The notes below the pieces were generated by a model that saw only the letters and a program-made list of their open reading frames with translations, was not told the origin of the DNA and made no database searches. The translations under genes and the position numbers were made by a program. Positions 1 to 6,724 of a stretch of 35,341 nucleotides of DNA are shown one piece after another. Each line of letters opens with the position of its first letter. The first letter of the stretch is position 1. The stretch is from positions 1 through 35,341 of the forward strand of contig JAEZKF010000026.1 in the NCBI GenBank assembly GCA_023415575.1, given 5' to 3'. Origin of the DNA: Bacillota bacterium (GTDB lineage: Bacteria > Bacillota > Clostridia > Oscillospirales > Ruminococcaceae).

Positions 1-195
1 GATATACTCAGTCAGGTTGTTGCCGTGAGAAAAAAGCGCAGAGACAAAATCCGAATAGCGCTGCACGCACTCGGCCGGCGATGCACCGGTGCTTTCAAGA
101 AGAAGGAGAAGCCGCGATACAACTTCATCATGTAGTAGGCTGCGAAAAACCACCAAGGAGCGAAGATCCAAGGCAAGCTGCCCTAAAGTTTGCAT
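1..195 (-). CDS. DUF815-like AAA+ ATPase, N-terminal fragment (runs off the window)
   Basis: This minus-strand reading frame starts at the ATG at 195-193 and stays open to base 1, giving about 65 N-terminal residues. A good ribosome binding site (AAGAAGGAT) lies just upstream. The visible part has no Walker motif: it reads VVFRSLLHDEVV, then a leucine run, then ECVQRYSDFVSALF and NLTEYI. This pattern resembles the N-terminal helical region of DUF815 ATP-binding proteins of Clostridia, whose AAA+ domain comes later. The family call is from memory of that pattern, so it is tentative; that this is a coding start is better supported (start, Shine-Dalgarno and promoter all agree). Confidence 0.5.
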   Translation of the reverse strand, partial: MQTLGQLALDLRSLVVFRSLLHDEVVSRLLLLLESTGASPAECVQRYSDFVSALFSHGNNLTEYI

Positions 196-221
196 ACGAC
201 ATCCTTCTTTCTCATAAACGA

Positions 222-250
222 ATTATATTCAAATTAATCGATATAGTCAT
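222..250 (-). promoter_or_regulatory. Candidate sigma-A promoter for the DUF815-like gene
   Basis: On the minus strand ATGACT (-35) is separated by 17 bp from a perfect TATAAT (-10), and the start codon follows about 27 bp later. The -35 is only a 4/6 match. Confidence 0.5.
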
Positions 251-412
251 TGGGAGCACTTTTATATACCCTGATTCAAGATTATCAGGCACATTGAGTA
301 ATGAGAATCCGCATAATCAAGCCATTTGATGAATTGTTAGGGCGATTTAACGGCCTGACATAATATATAGAAGCATATCAATATATGTTGGCTAAAGCTG
401 GCTATAATGAGA

Positions 413-446
413 TTAAGCCATCTGTGACAGCTCACAAATGGCTTAA
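413..446 (-). terminator. Hairpin just downstream of tRNA-Ala(CGC)
   Basis: Arms AAGCCATTTGTGA and TCACAGATGGCTT pair with one mismatch around a 4-nt loop, 4 nt past the tRNA 3' end. The trailing sequence is AT-rich but lacks a clean U run, so it may act in 3' processing as well as termination. Confidence 0.6.
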
Positions 447-449
447 ATC

Positions 450-525
450 TGGTGGAGACGAAGAGGATCGAACTCTCGACCTTACGGATGCGAACCGTAC
501 GCTCTCCCAGCTGAGCTACGCCCCC
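450..525 (-). tRNA. tRNA-Ala, anticodon CGC
   Basis: The minus strand folds into a standard 76-nt cloverleaf with the CCA encoded. The acceptor stem has the G3:U70 wobble that marks alanine tRNAs. The anticodon stem TACGG/CCGTA holds the loop TTCGCAT, giving anticodon CGC (reads GCG). The T-arm contains GTTCGATC. It shares its acceptor stem with the tRNA-Ala(GGC) at 30128-30203. It has its own promoter and a 3' hairpin, so it is a single-gene unit. Confidence 0.97.
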
Positions 526-579
526 ATTTATCGTGTTATTTAGCTGTAGAAACTTGGTGACCTTAATGTCACGCAAAAT

Positions 580-608
580 ATAATACCACGTATACTCCAA
601 AAATGCAA
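580..608 (-). promoter_or_regulatory. Promoter of tRNA-Ala(CGC)
   Basis: TTGCAT, 17 bp, TATTAT on the minus strand, about 55 bp ahead of the tRNA 5' end. A small hairpin (GTGAC/GTCAC, 556-571) lies in the 5' leader. Confidence 0.6.
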
Positions 609-685
609 GAGGGGAGGAGTGCAAAACTGTGGGTTATATAGCCAATCTTGTTCAAAGCATCATTCGTAAAATTCTGTGCAAGGCT

Positions 686-731
686 ATAAAAATAAAGGAT
701 TTGCGTCTGACTGTAAGTCAAGCGCAAATCC
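686..731 (-). terminator. Rho-independent terminator of the AraC-family gene
   Basis: GGATTTGCG and CGCAAATCC arms (697-731), extended by an inner TTGACT/AGTCA pairing, are followed on the minus strand by TTTATTTTTATAG. It sits 36 nt past the stop codon. Confidence 0.8.
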
Positions 732-766
732 ATCAATGTTTAATCTCAGGAAAGCAAGGGCAGGGG

Positions 767-1624
767 TTATCCCTTTTTCACCGGCAGCCAGACCTCACAT
801 TTGTAATCAGCCGCCTGTTGATCTCCGTCAAAATACACCTCAATATCTGGGGCATTTGCATACTCATAACCGGAGGTGGGCAGCCATTCGGTGATAATGC
901 GCTTCTGCAGGGTTTGAATTGCATCAGGCATGGGGCCAATACACTCAAAGATTGCCCATGTGCAGGCAGGAACTGTGTATTCATCCATTCCATCAGGTGC
1001 TTTTGCGTCAGTTACTGCGGCAATATAGTAGTCAAAATCATGCGAATCCATACAGGTGCTTACACCCAGTAAGCCATATGGCGGCTTGTCCATCAGTTGG
1101 CAGATTTGAGGCACCACACCGCTTTGAGTCGTATCCTGCCAAAACAGGGGCACGCTTGCAAAGCACTCCTCAACGCTTGCGGAGTAATGCCGTTTTACGC
1201 CGACAATCCGGAATGCCTCCTTGGTCTCAATTCGATAATTCATCTCGGTCTCTCCCTTAATCGTTATTTTGAAGGTGATGGGAGGGTAGGCCTTGAGTGT
1301 AACCCCGGGGTTTCTTGCTGCAGAAGGGGCAACCCCGTGAATCGATTGAAACGCCCGGTTGAATGCGGTAGGGGAATCGTACCCATATCGAAGTGCAATG
1401 TCAATAATCTTATCGTCGGTTTGCTGCAAATCAATTGCTGCTCTGGTCATTCTTCTCCTGCGGATGTACTCGGAAAGGGGTATATCCGCCAAATACGAAA
1501 ACATCCGATGAAAATGAAAGGTAGAGCAGCACGCTATCTGCGCGGCGCGGTCAAGGTTAATCTCATCGCTTAAGTGTTCTTCGATATAGTTGATTGCCTC
1601 ATTCCAAGCGTTTAGCCATTGCAT
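767..1624 (-). CDS. AraC-family regulator with GyrI-like ligand-binding domain
   Basis: 285-aa transcription factor. Residues 8-106 form a double helix-turn-helix of the AraC type (FHFHRMFSYLADIPLSEYIR, then DIALRYGYDSPTAFNRAFQ). Residues about 127-283 form a GyrI-like/AraC effector-binding domain (AFRIVGVKRHYS ... YTVPACTWAIFECIGPMPDA ... DIEVYFDGD), which in this family binds small hydrophobic or cationic compounds. The DNA-binding domain is N-terminal, as in Rob and similar AraC/GyrI fusions. The ATG is preceded by GGAG. It stands alone, with its own terminator and tRNA genes on either side, so no target gene is evident nearby. The ligand cannot be told from the sequence. Confidence 0.93.
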   Translation of the reverse strand: MQWLNAWNEAINYIEEHLSDEINLDRAAQIACCSTFHFHRMFSYLADIPLSEYIRRRRMTRAAIDLQQTDDKIIDIALRYGYDSPTAFNRAFQSIHGVAPSAARNPGVTLKAYPPITFKITIKGETEMNYRIETKEAFRIVGVKRHYSASVEECFASVPLFWQDTTQSGVVPQICQLMDKPPYGLLGVSTCMDSHDFDYYIAAVTDAKAPDGMDEYTVPACTWAIFECIGPMPDAIQTLQKRIITEWLPTSGYEYANAPDIEVYFDGDQQAADYKCEVWLPVKKG

Positions 1625-1659
1625 ACCATCATCTCCAAACGTATTCTATCAAAGCTATC

Positions 1660-1698
1660 GGGAGAAAACCTCTCATCCCTTGCCCGAAAAAGAGAGGT
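1660..1698 (-). terminator. Terminator of the 59-aa small gene
   Basis: Minus-strand arms ACCTCTC/GAGAGGT (1668-1698) followed by TTTTC, 23 nt after the stop of the small gene. The loop is long (17 nt), so confidence is moderate. Confidence 0.5.
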
Positions 1699-1720
1699 AC
1701 AACTCAGACTGATTATGGCT

Positions 1721-1900
1721 TTAACCTATTTCTCTTGTTATCAACGACGACGCAATCCAAAGTGCCTTGAGCCTGTTTTGTAGCAGTGTATGCTGAGAAC
1801 TACCTTGCGCAAACTTTTGCTGAGCCTTCTCACATCTTTGAATCAGCGAGTTGATAGCTCTGAGTGTTTCGCAATAATCCTCTTTTGAATAACTGTCCAC
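1721..1900 (-). CDS. Conserved small protein, 59 aa, helical, unknown function
   Basis: The start chosen is GTG at 1900-1898, because an excellent AGGAGGT lies 6 nt upstream; the longer frame to 1972 has no such site. The 59-aa product begins VDSYSKEDYCETLRAINSLI and continues with a heptad-like helical pattern (KAQQKF, QHTLLQNRLKALWIASSLI). There is no signal peptide or membrane segment. I recognise this as a short hypothetical-protein family common in Ruminococcaceae-type genomes; its role is unknown to me. Two predicted helices joined by a GSSQHT turn would suit a small coiled-coil dimer (inference). The 97-aa ORF overlapping it in another frame is rejected. Confidence 0.8.
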   Translation of the reverse strand: MDSYSKEDYCETLRAINSLIQRCEKAQQKFAQGSSQHTLLQNRLKALWIASSLITREIG

Positions 1901-1946
1901 AGTCGCACCTCCTAAAATCGAACCAGCATTTACAGTATAACATAAC

Positions 1947-1988
1947 AAAACACAGGCAGAAAAGGGCATCATTCTCTGCCTGTGTTTT
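1947..1988. terminator. 14-bp perfect inverted repeat, probably a bidirectional terminator
   Basis: Arms AAAACACAGGCAGA and TCTGCCTGTGTTTT surround a 14-nt loop, and both strands leave the stem with a T-rich tract. On the minus strand it lies between tRNA-Ser and the 59-aa gene. It looks like a second terminator behind the tRNA, or the 5' boundary of the small gene. A weak TATACT -10-like element follows it on the minus strand. Confidence 0.6.
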
Positions 1989-2086
1989 AGTTTCTAGCAT
2001 ATTTTGCTCCCGCAAGAAATTTTCACGATGCAGACCTGCGTTATATCGCGAAGGAGACAGAGCAACGAAAAGAAAAGTATATATCG

Positions 2087-2123
2087 GAAAAAATAATGCC
2101 ATGCGATTAAAATCACATGGCAT
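2087..2123 (-). terminator. Terminator of tRNA-Ser
   Basis: ATGCCATG/CATGGCAT arms (2096-2123) followed on the minus strand by TATTTTTT; begins 4 nt past the tRNA CCA end. Confidence 0.85.
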
Positions 2124-2126
2124 TTT

Positions 2127-2219
2127 TGGCGGAGAAGGAGAGATTCGAACTCTCGAGACGCTTTTGGCGCCTACACGATTTCCAGTCGTGCGCCCTCGAC
2201 CAGACTAGGCGACTTCTCC
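2127..2219 (-). tRNA. tRNA-Ser, anticodon GGA
   Basis: 93-nt class II tRNA with encoded CCA. The acceptor stem is GGAGAAG/CTTCTCC. The anticodon stem CACGA/TCGTG holds the loop CTGGAAA, giving anticodon GGA (reads TCC/TCT). A long variable arm (GGCGCCAAAAGCGTC) is present, as expected for serine. Confidence 0.97.
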
Positions 2220-2260
2220 ATCTGTTATTCACTTTGTTGTAACAGTGACAACGCTTAATT

Positions 2261-2289
2261 ATTATATCTGAAAAAATAGGCGTTGTCAA
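2261..2289 (-). promoter_or_regulatory. Consensus promoter of tRNA-Ser
   Basis: Perfect TTGACA - 17 bp - TATAAT on the minus strand, about 40 bp ahead of the tRNA. A small GTTGT/ACAAC inverted repeat lies in the leader. Confidence 0.88.
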
Positions 2290-2424
2290 TTAGAAAAACA
2301 CAATTTTTTATAAAAGATCGTAACAAATCATAACAGCAATAATGTTGTCGATTTATAGGGCTGTTGCAAGCAATCTCATTACACCATCTTGAACAGGGCA
2401 ATACTCATTTGCGCTTTTGGTATC

Positions 2425-2466
2425 AAATAAAAGCAGTCCCCAGACATGAAATCACGGGACTGCTTA
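2425..2466 (-). terminator. Terminator of the membrane-anchored small-barrel gene
   Basis: AAGCAGTCCC and GGGACTGCTT arms (2431-2465) followed on the minus strand by TTTTATTTG. It lies 36 nt beyond the stop at 2501. Confidence 0.85.
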
Positions 2467-2500
2467 TGTATAAAAGGCTAATGATATAAGGCGATTTAAA

Positions 2501-2836
2501 CTACTTGCTCTTCTTCTCGGGCAGTTCGCGGATGTTTTGAATGTAGTCGCAGTTTATCAGGTCAACTATGCCTTTGTTTTCAATCTTAAGCCAGTTGTCG
2601 GTTATTTCGATAACCGTGCCCTGAAAGGAGCTATTCATCCCACCCGTTGAGATGATACAACGTTTACCGAGACACTGTTCAATCATCTTACTTGCCATTA
2701 CGCTTGCCTCCTTATTGATTTGCTTTTTGCGCTGTATTTGCCTAGCTATACGCGCCCGCAGGAGATTTTGAGGGATAATGATAAACAGGAGCACAAAGAT
2801 AGGTAGATAAATGGCAATCCACGTGCCTGTGTTCAA
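2501..2836 (-). CDS. Membrane-anchored Sm/YajC-like small barrel protein, unknown function
   Basis: 111 aa from a TTG start (2836) with AAGGGG eight nt upstream. Residues about 5-24 form a membrane helix (IYLPIFVLLFIIIP), then a basic linker (RARIARQIQRKK), then a soluble domain from about residue 47: LGKRCIISTGGM ... GTVIEITDNWLKIENKGIVDLINCDYIQNIRE. That domain reads like the small beta-barrel found in YajC/DUF6897-type proteins (inference from pattern). A second start, ATG at codon 47 (MASKMIEQCL), is preceded by a near-perfect AAGGAGG 8 nt upstream, so a 65-aa cytosolic form could also be made. It may be co-transcribed with lexA, which ends 29 nt upstream of the TTG. Confidence 0.75.
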   Translation of the reverse strand: MNTGTWIAIYLPIFVLLFIIIPQNLLRARIARQIQRKKQINKEASVMASKMIEQCLGKRCIISTGGMNSSFQGTVIEITDNWLKIENKGIVDLINCDYIQNIRELPEKKSK

Positions 2837-2865
2837 CTCAATCGCCCCTTTCGCTTACAAGGCGT

Positions 2866-3453
2866 TTATTCATACATACGAATGCAGGCAATTACCCTGC
2901 CAAGGATGGAAACCTCATCTACAATAATCGGCTCGTAAGCGTCGTTTTCTGGCTGAAGGCGAAAATGCCCATGTTCCTTGTAAAAACGTTTGACGGTTGC
3001 ACTATCGTCCACCAAAGCGACCACAATCTCGCCGTTTTCGGCATAGGTGGTTTTGCGCGCGATAACCACATCGCCGTCAAGGATGCCGCAGTCTTTCATA
3101 CTGTCGCCGCGAACGTTAAGGGCAAACAAATCCCAAGGTCGGTAGCCTTTTGCCTTAAAGGGAACATACCCTTCGATGTTCTCCACGGCAAGAATGGGCT
3201 GGCCGGCAGCAACGTTTCCGACGACAGGAACCTGCAGCACCTTTTCTGCGTTAATACGGATGGAGCGGTTTTGGTTAAACTCACGCTCAATATACCCCGC
3301 GTTTTCAAGCTCCTTGAGGTACTTGTGAACGGTTGAGGTGGATTTGATGGAAAGCTCATTACAGATCTCTCTTACAGATGGCGGTACGCCCTCGCAGGCA
3401 CGGTCTACGATATACTCATAGATCTTTAATGCGGTAACAGATACAGTTTTCAT
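2866..3453 (-). CDS. lexA: LexA, SOS-response repressor and self-cleaving protease
   Basis: 195 aa from the ATG at 3453 (AGAGGG upstream); the frame extends to 3474 but has no better site there. A winged helix-turn-helix covers residues 1-65 (ALKIYEYIVD, PPSVREICNELSIKSTSTVHKYLKELE). Then comes a LexA/S24 peptidase domain with the scissile Ala83-Gly84 (VAAGQP), nucleophile Ser118 in GDSMKD and general-base Lys155 in ATVKRFY. All residues needed for RecA-stimulated autocleavage are present. A palindrome over the -35 box suggests autoregulation. No other SOS gene sits next to it here. Confidence 0.97.
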   Translation of the reverse strand: MKTVSVTALKIYEYIVDRACEGVPPSVREICNELSIKSTSTVHKYLKELENAGYIEREFNQNRSIRINAEKVLQVPVVGNVAAGQPILAVENIEGYVPFKAKGYRPWDLFALNVRGDSMKDCGILDGDVVIARKTTYAENGEIVVALVDDSATVKRFYKEHGHFRLQPENDAYEPIIVDEVSILGRVIACIRMYE

Positions 3454-3471
3454 AAGCGTCCCTCTTTTCTG

Positions 3472-3487
3472 CAAGGGTAATCCCTTG
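3472..3487 (-). other. Small hairpin in the lexA leader
   Basis: CAAGGG-TAAT-CCCTTG lies 18-34 nt ahead of the lexA start and could fold next to the ribosome binding site. Whether it affects translation is not known. Confidence 0.35.
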
Positions 3488-3495
3488 TTTTTTTA

Positions 3496-3534
3496 ATCAT
3501 AGCACACTTCTAACCCAAAAGTAAACATATGTTT
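3496..3534 (-). promoter_or_regulatory. lexA promoter with overlapping LexA-like operator
   Basis: On the minus strand TTTACT (-35) is 18 bp from TATGAT (-10). A perfect 12-bp palindrome AAACATATGTTT (3523-3534) overlaps the -35 by three bases. Gram-positive LexA boxes have the form GAAC-N4-GTTC; this site keeps the symmetry and AT-rich core but has AAAC/GTTT half-sites. LexA binding is inferred from position and symmetry. Confidence 0.55.
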
Positions 3535-3576
3535 CAATAGAAACTGATAAAATTTTATTTCGTGTATTACAAAAAG

Positions 3577-3635
3577 CCCCATAAAGAAAACGCGCTGAAG
3601 TCTTAGGCAGTAGGCAAGACAGCTTCAGCGTGTTT
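3577..3635 (-). terminator. Terminator of the hydrogenase-like/PHP operon
   Basis: AAACGCGCTGAAG and CTTCAGCGTGTTT arms (3588-3635); the minus strand continues with TTTTCTTTATG. It begins 25 nt past the PHP gene stop. Confidence 0.85.
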
Positions 3636-3659
3636 AATTCGGTGCTAAAATATCGGCTA

Positions 3660-4388
3660 TCATAAACTGATACCGCTCAGGTAGTCGATGACGCCCCGCG
3701 AAGAACAGGAGTGAACCTCCATCGTTTGTTCGCCCTCTGAGATGTCCCATAGGTAATGCGCATCAGAGTTTGAGATTATGCGCATCTCGCTTAGCAATGG
3801 ATGCTTTTGGCATAGTTCATCATACCGCGACAAATCCTTAAGCTCGGCGGTCGAAAAGTTAAATTCGGGTGGGAACTCTCCAAGGCTTGAGAGGATAGAA
3901 TAGGATTTCCGGTCGATGTGGGCAGGGAAGGCAACTCCGCCAAACTTGCGCATAAGTCCGTCTACCTCATTCACCGAAATTGAGGATGCCGTAATGAGCA
4001 GGCGTTCTTCTTCTTTCTCGTTTTCATCAAAGGAATCAAGGATTATCTGCCGGCCAAACTTTTCAGGACGGTTTTTGATGGGAGGCAGGGTGGTATAAAC
4101 ATATTCGTCGAATGCCATGGCCTTATCAAGCGTATCAAACAAGCAGACGACGTGAACCTCCTCCGAGCAGCAAAGCTCCATGCCGCATAACACAATCATA
4201 GACAGCCCCATACGGTCACGCGCCTCTATAATGGCAGGGCAGTTTTTGGCGGAGTTGTGGTCGGTTAGTGCAATCACATCAAGCCCGTTAAGCCTTGCCA
4301 TGTTTAAAATGTTGTTCGGGGTGTTGTCATTATCACCGCAGGGGGAGAGGCAGGAGTGGATGTGCAGATCGTATGAAAGTCGTTCCAT
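3660..4388 (-). CDS. PHP-domain metallophosphoesterase-like protein
   Basis: 242 aa from the ATG at 4388, chosen because YDLHIHS then lies near the N-terminus as in this family and GAGG lies 12 nt upstream; an ATG at 4400 and a GTG at 4406 are alternatives. PHP metal-site motifs are visible: His9/His11 (DLHIHS), Asp43-His44 (LTDHNS), a Glu/His pair near residues 72-80 (GMELCCSEEVHV), FPAHID, and SNSDAH near the C-terminus. Proteins of this fold hydrolyse phosphoesters with two or three metal ions; this clade has no assigned substrate that I know. It is the last gene of the operon with the two DRTGG proteins, the RsbW-like ATPase and the hydrogenase-like protein, but a 205-nt gap with a hairpin precedes it. 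Confidence 0.85.
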   Translation of the reverse strand: MERLSYDLHIHSCLSPCGDNDNTPNNILNMARLNGLDVIALTDHNSAKNCPAIIEARDRMGLSMIVLCGMELCCSEEVHVVCLFDTLDKAMAFDEYVYTTLPPIKNRPEKFGRQIILDSFDENEKEEERLLITASSISVNEVDGLMRKFGGVAFPAHIDRKSYSILSSLGEFPPEFNFSTAELKDLSRYDELCQKHPLLSEMRIISNSDAHYLWDISEGEQTMEVHSCSSRGVIDYLSGISL

Positions 4389-4476
4389 GGGCTTTTTCAT
4401 CCTCACATCTTGCCGAGCTGAAGTATATTGATGATTGTGAATATATCGGCAGTAATCGGGTTTATGCCATTTCAAC

Positions 4477-4508
4477 TTGACCGGACGCCACAAGGACAGT
4501 CCGGTCAA
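4477..4508 (-). other. 10-bp hairpin between the DRTGG and PHP genes
   Basis: Perfect arms TTGACCGGAC and GTCCGGTCAA around a 12-nt loop, with no U tract on either side. It could be an mRNA-stability or processing element inside the operon, or a protein-binding palindrome. This is the only strong structure in the 205-nt gap. Confidence 0.5.
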
Positions 4509-4593
4509 AAGCATTGATATTTTAAGGGTTTATGAGGCGAAACCAGTACTGAGAACTGCATTTCTACAGGGTGTCATAATATATTTACGATGA

Positions 4594-4935
4594 TCAATGT
4601 AGTTCCCTCATCGCATCTTCAATGAGACGGGCGGTTTCATACACCGGCTGTTCACTCGCCAGCACTGCGATATCCCGCTCGGTGGCCTTTGCTTTCGCGT
4701 CCTCATCAAGGAACATGCCCTCGGCGAGCACGATACAGGCTACATCGGCAAGTGCTGCGACCGCAATAGAGTTGACATTGCCCATAACGGTTACCCAGGC
4801 ATCGTTCGGCTGGGCTCTACTCATAACAAGGCTTAACAGGTCACAGGTATAGATATGATGTATTTCATTTTCAAGGCTTTCGGCTGCGCACAACACCGTA
4901 AACCCTGTTTTTTCTGCGAGTTGTTTTACTGTCAC
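4594..4935 (-). CDS. Stand-alone DRTGG-domain protein (second copy)
   Basis: 113 aa from a GTG start with GGAGG seven nt upstream. The protein is a single DRTGG-type regulatory domain (ENEIHHIYTCDLLSLVMSRA ... AWVTVMGNVNSIAVAALADVACIVLAEG), the domain also found in HPr kinase N-termini and beside CBS domains. It lacks a signal peptide and any catalytic motif. It starts 22 nt after the hydrogenase-like gene. It is a diverged paralogue of the protein at 6724-7071 in the same operon, so the pair may form a heterodimer or bind different ligands (inference). The ligand of such stand-alone domains is not established. Confidence 0.82.
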   Translation of the reverse strand: MTVKQLAEKTGFTVLCAAESLENEIHHIYTCDLLSLVMSRAQPNDAWVTVMGNVNSIAVAALADVACIVLAEGMFLDEDAKAKATERDIAVLASEQPVYETARLIEDAMRELH

Positions 4936-4957
4936 TACCTAACCTCCATAAGTAAGG

Positions 4958-6259
4958 CTATTCATTCTCCTGCTGATTCTTCTCAACAAGTTGGGAAAGC
5001 TCATTTGATAGGGTCTGCATACGTTCACGCATCTTATAGATGCAAAGCGAATCGGTTGACTTGCCGCGAACGATATCCTCGGCAAGTGCTCTGCAGGTAG
5101 GCGCACCGCAGGAACCGCAGTCAATACCCGGGAAGGTCTTTGCTATGCGTTCAAGCTCCTGAAGCATCGTCATGGCATCCGCCCGGTTGCTTGCTAGCTC
5201 CAACACAGGTGCATATTCCACCTCCCGCTCCCATGAGATGTTATTTAAGTCTGAGTCATCAATATGGTTGCAGGAAACAGGCAGATACTTACGCAGCTTC
5301 TTTAGGCGCGTACGTGCTACATAGGGGTTTTCCACCGTCAGAACGCCGCCAACACAGCCAGCCGGGCAGGAGTTGAGCTCGATGAAATCAAGGTCAGTAA
5401 ACTTTTCGTCCTCAAGTGCCTCGAGCACCTCAATTACGTTCTCGATGCCGTCGGCAGCGAGGTAGTTTTCATTAAGCATAGCAGAGGCCTCACCGCCGCT
5501 GGATGCCCAGCTCATGCCGATTCGACCGGATGTGCATAGGGCCTCCGGCTTGGCTGCGACTTCCTTCATATAGGGCAAAAGGCGAGGGTAAATCTCTTTA
5601 ATGGCAACCACATAATCCACATTGCTCTTTTCCACATCCAAAGGCATCCGCACTGCAGTTACCTTGGCAGGGCAGGGGGAAATGAAGATGATGCAAATAT
5701 CATCAGGGTCGAGACCGGTTTTTATCACCGCTTCTTCACGTGCCATCTTAGCCGCAATTTCTATGGGGGCGTTGAGCTTGAGCAGGTTGTCCAGAAGCTG
5801 CGGAAAACGCACCCGTATAAGCCTAACAATTGTAGGACACGCGGAGCTGATAACCGGCTTTTTTAGTTTGTCATCCTGCATAAGGTGGCGCGTTGCATCA
5901 GAGACAATCTCAGCGGCACGCGAGACCTCAAATACCTCGTCAAAGCCCAGGCGTTTGAGGGCAGTAAGCAGGATGTCGACATCATCAAGGTTGTTAAACT
6001 GTCCGTATAGTGCGGGCGCCGGAAGCGCCACCTTGTATTTTGAACTGCTGAGTACATCCAGACTATCATATTGCGGCAGCTTTGCGTGATACGGGCATAC
6101 GCGTACACATTCGCCGCAGTCGATACACCGGTCGGAGATGATATATGCCTTTCCATCCCGAACCCGAATCGCCTCGGTGGGACAGCGCTTGATACAGTGT
6201 GTGCAGCCTTTACACCGTTCGGGGTCAAGGGTTACGGAATGAAAAAACTTTTCAGGCAC
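4958..6259 (-). CDS. [FeFe]-hydrogenase-like iron-sulfur protein, probably sensory
   Basis: 433 aa from GTG at 6259 (GGAGGG 7 nt upstream; the longer TTG start lies on top of that site). Residues 16-26 and 45-55 carry two [4Fe-4S] ferredoxin motifs (CKGCTHCIKRCP, CIDCGECVRVCP). Then comes the hydrogenase large-subunit C-terminal domain with H-cluster loops: SSACPT (Cys141), SPCPAK (Cys196) and CPAGCVGG (Cys298, Cys302). All four cubane ligands remain, but the proton-relay cysteine of the usual TSCCP motif is Ala140, as in HydS-type sensory hydrogenases. A C-terminal FeS domain follows (Cys381, 384, 389, 406; CGSCGAPTC), then a short helix. There is no PAS domain. It sits between an RsbW-like ATPase and a DRTGG gene, which points to redox or H2 signalling instead of bulk catalysis. 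HydE/F/G maturases are not in the window. Confidence 0.88.
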   Translation of the reverse strand: MPEKFFHSVTLDPERCKGCTHCIKRCPTEAIRVRDGKAYIISDRCIDCGECVRVCPYHAKLPQYDSLDVLSSSKYKVALPAPALYGQFNNLDDVDILLTALKRLGFDEVFEVSRAAEIVSDATRHLMQDDKLKKPVISSACPTIVRLIRVRFPQLLDNLLKLNAPIEIAAKMAREEAVIKTGLDPDDICIIFISPCPAKVTAVRMPLDVEKSNVDYVVAIKEIYPRLLPYMKEVAAKPEALCTSGRIGMSWASSGGEASAMLNENYLAADGIENVIEVLEALEDEKFTDLDFIELNSCPAGCVGGVLTVENPYVARTRLKKLRKYLPVSCNHIDDSDLNNISWEREVEYAPVLELASNRADAMTMLQELERIAKTFPGIDCGSCGAPTCRALAEDIVRGKSTDSLCIYKMRERMQTLSNELSQLVEKNQQENE

Positions 6260-6301
6260 GATTTTTCCCTCCAAACCATACGGATGAAAGACGAGTCCTT
6301 T

Positions 6302-6724
6302 TTATGTATAAACAACCATGGTCACGGTTGTACCTACGCCTACGATGCTTTCAATCGTCATTTCGTCCGAGTATTTTTTCATATTGGGTAGTCCCATACC
6401 GGCACCAAAGCCGAGGGTTCGCACATTGTCAGGAGCAGTAGAATAACCGGCGCGCATTGCAAGCTCAATATCCGGAATACCGGGGCCGGTATCGCGCAGA
6501 ACCATGCGGATAAAGCTTTCATGTACCTCCACATCGATGACACCGCCACTAGCGTGAATCACCATGTTAATCTCGCCCTCATACATCGCAATAGCTGCCT
6601 TGCGGATGGCTTCGGGCGGGATGCCAAGTTGTTTTAAAAGCTTTTTCATATTGCTGGAGGCTTCACCTGCACGAGTGAAATCGTCGCCCGGTACGTCGTA
6701 GGTCATACGTATGATCTCGGGCAT
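6302..6724 (-). CDS. RsbW-like ATP-binding protein (HATPase_c, anti-sigma/serine-kinase type)
   Basis: 140 aa consisting of one GHKL ATPase domain: N-box E49-x3-N53 (EGEINMVIHA), G1 box DTGPGIPD (78-85), G2 box GFGAGMGLPNM (105-115). It lacks a histidine-kinase dimerisation domain, so it resembles RsbW/SpoIIAB-type serine kinases. The ATG overlaps the stop of the upstream DRTGG gene (TAATG), with GGAGG just before it, indicating translational coupling. Genes of this type recur beside clostridial hydrogenase genes. Its target (sigma factor, anti-anti-sigma factor or the hydrogenase-like protein) is not evident here, and no STAS-domain gene is in the window. Confidence 0.88.
   Translation of the reverse strand: MPEIIRMTYDVPGDDFTRAGEASSNMKKLLKQLGIPPEAIRKAAIAMYEGEINMVIHASGGVIDVEVHESFIRMVLRDTGPGIPDIELAMRAGYSTAPDNVRTLGFGAGMGLPNMKKYSDEMTIESIVGVGTTVTMVVYT

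Noticed and set aside
629..1573. Plus-strand ORFs of 72-158 codons
   Set aside because: They lie opposite the AraC-family gene, lack ribosome binding sites and have no family pattern.
1830..2123. 97-codon minus-strand ORF with a possible internal start (MLETKTQAEN)
   Set aside because: It runs through the tRNA-Ser terminator and the 14-bp inverted repeat and overlaps the better-supported 59-aa gene out of frame.
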